Shown one piece after another: positions 1-5,586 of a stretch of DNA of 8,045 bases. Under the pieces are notes generated by a model, which was not told the DNA's origin, made no database searches, and saw only the letters and a program-made list of their open reading frames with translations. The DNA comes from Pseudorhodobacter sp. (GTDB taxonomy: Bacteria; Pseudomonadota; Alphaproteobacteria; Rhodobacterales; Rhodobacteraceae). Each line of letters begins with the position of its first letter. The stretch's first letter is position 1. The stretch lies in NCBI GenBank assembly GCA_014378345.1, contig JACMNW010000268.1, positions 1-8,045 of the forward strand, written 5' to 3'. Both the position numbers and the translations under genes were made by a program.

Positions 1-1536
1 CACCCACAGCGCCCCAACCGAAAGAACGGGCAAAAACATCGCGGGTGGCGAATGCACGCCCGATACCGCCCCATCCAAGCTGGCAATCCAGTGTGCCACC
101 CACAAGATCCAGCGCGACCCCATATCCATCACCCATAGCGGCAACCATGCCAACCCAAACGGTGCCAACAAAGCAGCCACCGCCCCCGCAGGCATCACCA
201 CCGCCCCCATCACCGGCACGGTCAGCAGATTGGCCACCAAACCATAGCCCGTTAGCCGATTAAAATGTGCCGCCGCAAAGGGTGCCGTTGCCGCCCCCGC
301 AATGACAGAAGACATCACAAGCGTGAAAATCGGCATCGTCCAACGCGGAATTCTTTCGCGCACAATCTGGTTCTGGAACATGCCAAAGCCCCAGATCAAC
401 GCCACGGTCGCTGCATACGACATCTGAAATCCCGGCTGCAACAGGCTTTCAGGCTGCCACGCCAACAGCACAAACGCCGAGATCGCCACAGTGCGCAACG
501 ACAGCGCCCGCCGGTCGATCAACACCGCGCCCAGCATCACCACCACGGTGATAAACGCCCGCTCCGTCGCCACATTGGACCCTGACAGCGCAAGATAAAA
601 TGCAGCCACCGCCAGCGCAAATACCGCCGCCACCTTCTTGCTGTTTACCCGCAACGCCAGCGGCGGCACCAAAGCCACCCCGTAGCGGATCAGCGCAAAC
701 ACAAATCCAGTGATAAATGCCATGTTCATGCCGGAAATCGCCAGCAAATGTGACAGGTTAGAATTGCGCAGCGCCTGCACCGTATCGCGGCTGATGCCCG
801 ATTGATCGCCCGTCATCACACCCGATGCAAACGCCCCAGAATCGCCCGGAACCGCCGCCATAATCGCATTGGAAAGAGACGTACGCATCCGGTTTACCAA
901 TTGCGCGCCGCCCACCGGCATCGCCATCACCAGAACTGGCGTGCGGGTATACCCCACCGCGCCCAGCCGATCAAAATATGCCATCCGCCTGAAATCAAAG
1001 CCTCCCGGTTCTGCCGGGCCTTCAGGGGCGGCAAGCATTGCCGTCATTGCAACGGTCATGCCCGGAATGGGCTGCAAGTGGTCTTGGTTGCCATGCAGCG
1101 ATATTCGTACCTTCGCAGGCGTTCGCGCAGGCGACGTGCGTTCCAGCACCACTTGGTCCAGCGTCAGGCGCAGTTTGTCAGATTGGGATCGGTCAATATC
1201 AATAATGCGCCCTTCAACCGGGCCGTAATAGCGAAAATCCAGCATCGGTGATGCCTGCAACTGCCCGCGCAAGCCCGCGGCAAGCAGCCCAAACGCAATG
1301 CACCCGAAGGCAACGGCAACGGGATGATACAACTCCGCCGCCTTGAGCCTTGTGGCGATGCAAACAAATAAGACAAGAACCGCCAAACTGTAAAATCCCA
1401 GCCTTGGTTCAACCGACAGTGAAAACCAAAATCCGATGCCTACAGCCAGAAAAACTGCGCACCACGGAAATAGCGATGCCGGTGTTTCCACCAGAAACCG
1501 CAGCGGTGCCGCAATGCGATGTTTAAGGATGGCCAC
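1..1536 (-). CDS. comEC: ComEC/Rec2-family DNA-uptake channel protein (3' end cut by window)
   Basis: Inner-membrane channel protein of natural transformation, which passes single-stranded DNA into the cytoplasm. The minus frame is open from a GTG at 1536 to the left edge, giving 512 codons without a stop. Residues about 25-40, 48-61 and 73-89 are hydrophobic helices. They are followed by a soluble stretch (about 95-200) matching the DUF4131/OB-like region, then the polytopic Competence domain from about 240 on. Family signatures seen are TGDQSG (242-247), HLLAISGMN (263-271) and FQMSYAAT (370-377). The GTG start is chosen because a GGGAAG lies 4 nt upstream, a TAA closes the frame 5' of it, and no ATG lies nearby. 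The first residues lead directly into the first helix, as expected. The last part of the protein, including any metallo-beta-lactamase-like domain, is outside the window. It is divergent from gltX. The family assignment is firm; whether the cell is transformable cannot be told from this gene alone. Confidence 0.93.
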   Translation of the reverse strand, partial: MAILKHRIAAPLRFLVETPASLFPWCAVFLAVGIGFWFSLSVEPRLGFYSLAVLVLFVCIATRLKAAELYHPVAVAFGCIAFGLLAAGLRGQLQASPMLDFRYYGPVEGRIIDIDRSQSDKLRLTLDQVVLERTSPARTPAKVRISLHGNQDHLQPIPGMTVAMTAMLAAPEGPAEPGGFDFRRMAYFDRLGAVGYTRTPVLVMAMPVGGAQLVNRMRTSLSNAIMAAVPGDSGAFASGVMTGDQSGISRDTVQALRNSNLSHLLAISGMNMAFITGFVFALIRYGVALVPPLALRVNSKKVAAVFALAVAAFYLALSGSNVATERAFITVVVMLGAVLIDRRALSLRTVAISAFVLLAWQPESLLQPGFQMSYAATVALIWGFGMFQNQIVRERIPRWTMPIFTLVMSSVIAGAATAPFAAAHFNRLTGYGLVANLLTVPVMGAVVMPAGAVAALLAPFGLAWLPLWVMDMGSRWILWVAHWIASLDGAVSGVHSPPAMFLPVLSVGALWV

Positions 1537-1549
1537 CTTGCTTCCCGGT

Positions 1550-1577
1550 CCTTGATTGCCTAGCCCTGATTGCCTAG
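1550..1577. repeat. 14-bp tandem direct repeat, two copies
   Basis: CCTTGATTGCCTAG (1550-1563) is followed without a gap by CCCTGATTGCCTAG (1564-1577). They match at 13 of 14 positions, and the last 11 bases are identical. The repeat lies just upstream of the comEC Shine-Dalgarno and about 47 nt before the gltX start. Two copies in tandem could be a regulator half-site pair or a small replication-slippage duplication; the sequence alone does not decide. Confidence 0.75.
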
Positions 1578-1592
1578 ACAGGCGCAGTCTAG
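1574..1592. repeat. Inverted repeat CTAGAC-N7-GTCTAG
   Basis: Perfect 6-bp arms at 1574-1579 and 1587-1592 are separated by AGGCGCA. The left arm overlaps the end of the second tandem-repeat copy. The spacing and symmetry fit a possible operator for a dimeric repressor controlling comEC, gltX or both. It is too short to be a terminator and no T-tract follows. Operator function is an inference. Confidence 0.45.
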
Positions 1593-1608
1593 ATGCAAGA
1601 TGGTTTCC

Positions 1609-1614
1609 GAAAGG
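1609..1614 (+). promoter_or_regulatory. Shine-Dalgarno of gltX (decides start)
   Basis: GAAAGG lies 9 nt before the ATG at 1624, whose product begins MTAPAP and runs into the catalytic fold after about 12 residues. In-frame upstream candidates (TTG 1570, ATG 1600) have no comparable site. An out-of-frame ATG at 1620 lies between this site and the chosen start. Confidence 0.7.
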
Positions 1615-1623
1615 TTAATATGT

Positions 1624-3048
1624 ATGACCGCGCCTGCCCCAACCCTGCCCAAAAAGCCCGTGGTCACGCGGTTTGCGCCATCGCCCACAGGGTATTTGCA
1701 CATTGGCGGCGGCAGAACCGCGCTGTTCAACTGGCTTTACGCCCGCGGTCATGGCGGCACATTTTTACTTAGAATTGAAGATACCGATCGCGCAAGATCC
1801 ACCCCGGATGCCACCGCAGCCATCTTGCGCGGCCTGACATGGCTTGGCCTTGACTGGGACGGCGATGTTGTCAGCCAGTTCCAACAAAAAGACCGCCACG
1901 CCGACGTTGCTCGTGATATGCTTGCACGAGGGTCCGCCTATAAGTGCTTTTGTACTCAAGAAGAAATCGAATCCTTCCGCGCGGCAGCCGAGGCTGAAAA
2001 ACGCTCCACTCTGTTCATCAGCCCTTGGCGCGATGCGGATCCGGCAACCCACCCCGATACGCCCTTTGTAATCCGCATGAAGGCCCCCCGCACCGGGCAA
2101 ACCGTCATCGCCGATGCCGTGCAGGGCACCGTGACATTTCAAAACGACCTGCTCGATGATATGGTTTGTTTACGTTCTGATGGCACACCAACTTATATGT
2201 TGGCCGTTGTGGTCGATGACCACGACATGGGGGTGACCCATGTGATCCGCGGGGATGACCATCTGAATAACGCTGCCCGCCAAACAATGGTCTATAATGC
2301 CATGGGTTGGGATGTGCCGGTTTGGGCGCATATTCCGCTGATCCATGGCCCCGATGGCAAGAAACTGTCAAAGCGCCACGGCGCGCTGGGGGTCGAGGAT
2401 TACCAATCCATGGGCTACCCCGCAGCTGGCATGCGCAATTATCTCAGCCGCTTAGGCTGGTCGCATGGCGATGACGAATTCTTTACCTCTGCGCAAGCAA
2501 TGGGCTGGTTCGAGTTGGAGGATATTGGCCGCGCCCCTGCAAGGCTGGATTTCAAGAAGCTGGAGCATATCTGCGGGCTGCACATCGCTGCGGGCGAAAA
2601 TGCTGCACTGCTGCATGAAGTGCAGGCATACCTTGTGGTATCGGGTCAAACAGCCCTGACGGATGCGCAATCGGATGGCTTGTTGCGGGCAATGTATTGC
2701 CTCAAAGATCGGGCGAAGACATTCCCGGAACTTATTGACAAAGCACATTTTGTGCTGACTTCGCGACCTGTCCAACTGGATGAGGCTGCGACCAAATCGC
2801 TTGATATGGTATCCCGGAGTATGCTGCGTGAATTGACGCCGCACCTGCAAACTGCTCTCTGGACAAGGGAAGCATTAGAAGCCATCTTCACCGCGTTTGC
2901 GGCGGCCCACGGTGTTGGCTTTGGCATATTAGCGGCCCCCTTGCGGGCAGCCCTCGCCGGGCGCATCGTTACGCCCAGTGTCTACGACATGATGCTTGTC
3001 ATCGGTCAAACGGAAACGATTTCGCGGATCGAAGACGCGGCGGCCTGA
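1624..3048 (+). CDS. gltX: Glutamate--tRNA ligase (GluRS, class I)
   Basis: Cytoplasmic enzyme that charges tRNA with glutamate using ATP. The product is 474 aa, normal for bacterial GluRS. The Rossmann catalytic domain begins at once with RFAPSPTGYLHIGG (16-29, HIGH-type motif at 26-29), followed by RTALFNWLYAR. The KMSKS-type motif is KLSKR (247-251) within HGPDGKKLSKRHG. LDFKKL and the helical C-terminal anticodon-binding region follow. A CFC pair (C108, C110) matches the first half of the GluRS zinc site, but the second Cys/His pair is absent: SPW occupies 133-135. The start at ATG 1624 is preferred over TTG 1570 and ATG 1600 because of GAAAGG at 1609-1614. gltA follows 69 nt downstream on the same strand, so co-transcription is plausible. 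Many alphaproteobacteria carry two GluRS paralogues; which tRNAs this copy charges cannot be read here. Confidence 0.97.
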   Translation: MTAPAPTLPKKPVVTRFAPSPTGYLHIGGGRTALFNWLYARGHGGTFLLRIEDTDRARSTPDATAAILRGLTWLGLDWDGDVVSQFQQKDRHADVARDMLARGSAYKCFCTQEEIESFRAAAEAEKRSTLFISPWRDADPATHPDTPFVIRMKAPRTGQTVIADAVQGTVTFQNDLLDDMVCLRSDGTPTYMLAVVVDDHDMGVTHVIRGDDHLNNAARQTMVYNAMGWDVPVWAHIPLIHGPDGKKLSKRHGALGVEDYQSMGYPAAGMRNYLSRLGWSHGDDEFFTSAQAMGWFELEDIGRAPARLDFKKLEHICGLHIAAGENAALLHEVQAYLVVSGQTALTDAQSDGLLRAMYCLKDRAKTFPELIDKAHFVLTSRPVQLDEAATKSLDMVSRSMLRELTPHLQTALWTREALEAIFTAFAAAHGVGFGILAAPLRAALAGRIVTPSVYDMMLVIGQTETISRIEDAAA

Positions 3049-3056
3049 TCCGCCGC
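3037..3056 (+). other. Hairpin spanning the gltX stop codon
   Basis: GCGGCGG (3037-3043) and CCGCCGC (3050-3056) form a perfect 7-bp GC stem with loop CCTGAT. The gltX TGA (3046-3048) lies in the loop. No T-tract follows, so this is not a standard intrinsic terminator. It could be an RNA stability or partial-attenuation element between gltX and gltA, or a by-product of an Ala-rich C-terminus. Confidence 0.5.
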
Positions 3057-3117
3057 AGTCCTTCCGCCGCTTTTGATCGGCCACAGCACGGCCGCGCTAT
3101 GATTGAAGGGAAGACAA

Positions 3118-4413
3118 ATGTCAGAACCAACCAGAACCGCCACGCTTACTCTTGATGGCAAGGTCATCAACCTGCCTGTGCACCACCCCACCATTGGGCC
3201 GGACGTGATCGATATTCGCAAGCTTTACGCCGAAGCTGACGTGTTCACATATGACCCCGGCTTTACTTCTACCGCCGCTTGCGAATCCGCAATTACTTAT
3301 ATTGATGGCGACAAGGGCGAACTTCTGTATCGCGGCTACCCCATTGAACAGCTGGCCGAACATTCCAGCTTTTTAGAAGTCTGCTTCTTGCTACTTTATG
3401 GCAACCTGCCCAACACCGCTCAGCTGGCTGATTTTGAAAGCCGTGTGCGAAATCACACTATGGTGCACGAACAGATGCACTATTTCTTCCGTGGCTTCCG
3501 GCGCGACGCACATCCGATGGCTACGATGGTTGGCGTTGTGGGTGCGATGTCTGCGTTCTACCATGACAGCACTGATATCAACGATCCGTGGCAGCGCGAA
3601 GTTGCTGCCATTCGGATGATTGCAAAGCTGCCAACCATTGCGGCAATGGCGTTCAAATACTCTATCGGCCAGCCGTTCATTTACCCCAAAAACAGCCTCG
3701 ATTACGCTTCCAACTTCCTGCACATGTGCTTTGCGGTACCTTGTGAGGAATACGTGCCAAACCCGGTCATTGCCAAGGCGCTAGACCGGATCATGATGCT
3801 GCATGCCGATCACGAACAAAATGCTTCGACCTCGACCGTTCGGCTTGCGGGGTCTTCGGGCGCAAACCCGTTTGCCTGCATCGCCGCTGGCATCGCCTGT
3901 CTGTGGGGCCCGGCCCATGGTGGTGCCAACCAGGCTGCGTTGGAACAGCTCCGCGAAATCGGCACCGTCGACCGCATTCCCGAATTCATCAAAATGGCCA
4001 AGGATAAAAACTCCGGCGTCCGCCTCATGGGCTTTGGTCACCGCGTCTATAAAAACTTTGATCCCCGCGCCAAAGTGATGAAGGAAAGCTGCGATGAGGT
4101 GTTGGAACTGCTGGGTGTGCACAACAACCCGACGTTGCAGGTTGCCAAAGAACTGGAACGCATTGCGTTGCAGGATGACTATTTCATCTCGAAAAAGCTT
4201 TATCCCAATGTCGATTTCTATTCCGGCATTATTCTAGAGGCGATTGGTTTTCCGACATCGATGTTCACACCGATTTTTGCGCTGTCGCGCACTGTCGGCT
4301 GGATTTCGCAATGGCGTGAAATGATTGCTGATCCAACCCTGAAAATTGGCCGCCCGCGCCAGTTGTATATTGGCGAGCAGCAGCGCGATTATGTCGACGT
4401 GCGCCACCGTTAA
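3118..4413 (+). CDS. gltA: Citrate synthase, type I (hexameric class)
   Basis: Condenses acetyl-CoA and oxaloacetate to citrate, the entry step of the TCA cycle, in the cytoplasm. The product is 431 aa, the usual size of the gram-negative type I enzyme. The catalytic residues are all present: His229 in HADHEQN, His267 in WGPAHGGAN and Asp366 in VDFYSG. The substrate-binding GFGHRVYKNFDPR and the C-terminal RPRQLYIG segment are intact. The N-terminal beta-rich extension (TLTLDGKVINLPV) is typical of this class. The start at ATG 3118 follows GAAGGGAAG at 3105-3113; an in-frame TTG at 3103 lies upstream without such a site. gltA sits 69 nt after gltX on the same strand and ends before a strong hairpin at 4435-4456. 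It may be read with gltX, from its own promoter, or both; no clear promoter was seen in the gap. Confidence 0.98.
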   Translation: MSEPTRTATLTLDGKVINLPVHHPTIGPDVIDIRKLYAEADVFTYDPGFTSTAACESAITYIDGDKGELLYRGYPIEQLAEHSSFLEVCFLLLYGNLPNTAQLADFESRVRNHTMVHEQMHYFFRGFRRDAHPMATMVGVVGAMSAFYHDSTDINDPWQREVAAIRMIAKLPTIAAMAFKYSIGQPFIYPKNSLDYASNFLHMCFAVPCEEYVPNPVIAKALDRIMMLHADHEQNASTSTVRLAGSSGANPFACIAAGIACLWGPAHGGANQAALEQLREIGTVDRIPEFIKMAKDKNSGVRLMGFGHRVYKNFDPRAKVMKESCDEVLELLGVHNNPTLQVAKELERIALQDDYFISKKLYPNVDFYSGIILEAIGFPTSMFTPIFALSRTVGWISQWREMIADPTLKIGRPRQLYIGEQQRDYVDVRHR

Positions 4414-4434
4414 CGCTGTCAACCTTTGTGAAAC

Positions 4435-4456
4435 ACGGCGGCCCATGAGCCGCCGT
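4435..4456 (+). terminator. Intrinsic terminator after gltA, possibly bidirectional
   Basis: ACGGCGGC (4435-4442) pairs perfectly with GCCGCCGT (4449-4456) around the 6-nt loop CCATGA. The tail TTGTTCATTT gives a T-rich 3' side on the plus strand. It begins 21 nt after the gltA stop. The hydrolase gene on the minus strand ends at 4495, pointing at the same hairpin. On that strand the tail is GTTTCAC, less T-rich, so termination in that direction is less certain. Confidence 0.8.
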
Positions 4457-4494
4457 TGTTCATTTGGGCCTGCCCGGCAATAACCGCTAATCGC

Positions 4495-5586
4495 TCATCC
4501 AGATTTCTTTTGCACCGCAAACGGTATGCGCGCCTGCCACCAGCGGCGCGGCACCACCAGTGCTGTCGGATGCACCCGTTCAGACGGATCACGCCCTACT
4601 ACCCGCCTGTGGCGCAGCAAAAAAAACTTGCCCCAACTTTTCATTGTGCCAACCATCGGTACTGTTGCGTCACAGGGAAACCGGCTGCGCCAACCTTGCG
4701 GCAGGGCCAAACCGCAGCCCTCGGCGCGTTCCAACATCCAGACCAACGGAATATTGGCCAAGGGGCGTGCCACCTCAAACGATCCCAATTGGCCACCAAT
4801 GTCTGCATGCGCGCCACGAAACCAAACCTGTTCGATATGTCCGTGCCATTCTTGCGGTGTTTCCCACAAAACGGGCTCAAACACATCCCGCGTCTCGTCT
4901 AACGCCAACGCATGAAACCCGTATTTTACAGCTGGCCCAAGCTGGTGGTTATGAAACGCCGTGCGTTGATCGGTTAGCATCCACAACAGAGGTAACCGCA
5001 GGCCCAGCGCTTTGACCGTATCCCAGACCCCGACCATTTCTACATTTGCGTCATCATGGCAAAACCGCCGGGCAAAGGCGCGGGCTGAGGTACGGTTGGG
5101 GTCATGCCGGTAGTGCCGCCAAGCAAGCCGAACCGCGCGTTCCGTCGCATGTTCGCGCTTTAGCAACCCTACCCGGTCAATCACCCCCGCAAGCGACCGC
5201 ACCGCAAAGGCACCACGCGAATAGCCGAACAGAAATATCCTGTCGCCGGGCCGGTAGTGGCTAGCCAAAAACCCATAAGCGCGCCGGATCTGCGGGTTGA
5301 TCCCGCGTCCCTGCATCAAGGCCACGGCATAGCGCCAGCCTTCCCATTGCAGCCCCGGTTCATAATAAACCGTACGTCGCCCGGGCACACCCTTTTCTCT
5401 CAAAAGCCGAAAAGTGACGCCAGCGTTTGATTCCTGCCCCGTATCAAGGCTTGAAAACGTGCCATCCAGAATAATGACGTGATCCACAAAACCGCGCTGC
5501 ACACCCGGTTTCGGGGCAACAGCAGGTGCAACCTCGACCTTGGGTCGAGGATTGAACCACTGACGAAGGCGGTTAAACAGACCCAG
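4495..5586 (-). CDS. DUF2235 (Tle1-like) alpha/beta hydrolase
   Basis: Predicted serine hydrolase of the DUF2235/T6SS phospholipase Tle1-like domain family; the substrate is unknown. Numbered from CTG 5586 (363 aa), the visible marks are ILDGT (about 39-43), the nucleophile elbow FGYSRG with Ser123, the acid Asp189 in GVWDTV, and His260 in FRGAHADIGG. That is a complete Ser-Asp-His set in the family order. No signal peptide or membrane segment is evident. The frame is open up to 5721 inside the CoxL-like gene, but that upstream part looks non-native. An AGGAGG sits at 5598-5593, and the sequence from L-L-G-L-F-N-R-L resembles the expected short basic N-terminus. The only nearby initiators are CTG codons at 5589, 5586 and 5580; otherwise ATG 5670 upstream or GTG 5502 downstream. 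The gene overlaps the CoxL-like stop (5573) and is probably co-transcribed and translationally coupled. No T6SS gene (VgrG, PAAR, immunity) is in view, so an effector role is not supported. Family call firm, start uncertain. Confidence 0.85.
   Translation of the reverse strand: MGLFNRLRQWFNPRPKVEVAPAVAPKPGVQRGFVDHVIILDGTFSSLDTGQESNAGVTFRLLREKGVPGRRTVYYEPGLQWEGWRYAVALMQGRGINPQIRRAYGFLASHYRPGDRIFLFGYSRGAFAVRSLAGVIDRVGLLKREHATERAVRLAWRHYRHDPNRTSARAFARRFCHDDANVEMVGVWDTVKALGLRLPLLWMLTDQRTAFHNHQLGPAVKYGFHALALDETRDVFEPVLWETPQEWHGHIEQVWFRGAHADIGGQLGSFEVARPLANIPLVWMLERAEGCGLALPQGWRSRFPCDATVPMVGTMKSWGKFFLLRHRRVVGRDPSERVHPTALVVPRRWWQARIPFAVQKKSG
5532..5550 (-). other. Perfect 8-bp hairpin early in the hydrolase gene
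   Basis: CCTCGACC (5532-5539) and GGTCGAGG (5543-5550) are exact inverted arms around a 3-base loop. In the minus-strand transcript the hairpin begins 22 nt after the CoxL-like stop codon and about 36 nt after the proposed CTG start. There is no T-tract after it, so it is not a classic terminator. It may affect initiation or readthrough into the hydrolase, or simply reflect the codons for PRPKVE. Confidence 0.5.

Larger units (their letters stand above)
1537..1623. promoter_or_regulatory. Divergent comEC/gltX intergenic region
   Basis: This 87-nt gap must hold the promoters and 5' leaders of both divergent genes, unless they start inside the opposing gene. It contains a 14-bp tandem repeat and an overlapping CTAGAC/GTCTAG inverted repeat (listed separately). 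I could not assign convincing -35/-10 pairs in either direction. No alphaproteobacterial LexA (GTTC-N7-GTTC type) or CtrA (TTAA-N7-TTAA) site is visible. The regulatory role is inferred from position only. Confidence 0.5.

Noticed and set aside
45..1251. Plus-strand open frames at 45-263, 265-585, 802-1251 and 869-1228
   Set aside because: They lie opposite comEC, are rich in Pro, Arg and His as expected for antisense of a GC-rich membrane protein gene, and show no domain.
1164..1412. Minus-strand 82-codon frame beginning M-N-Q-G-W
   Set aside because: It is in a different frame from comEC, which reads through the same stretch with family-like sequence.
3078..3094. CGGCC-N7-GGCCG inverted repeat upstream of gltA as an operator
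   Set aside because: The arms are only 5 bp of pure G/C in a GC-rich spacer, which is likely by chance.
4456..5264. Plus-strand open frames opposite the hydrolase gene, up to 151 codons
   Set aside because: The minus strand here carries the hydrolase with an intact catalytic set. The plus frames overlap each other and look like antisense translation.
4495..5586. Type VI secretion lipase effector with immunity partner
   Set aside because: The domain is related, but no VgrG, PAAR, adaptor or immunity gene is seen next to it. The neighbours are metabolic genes.
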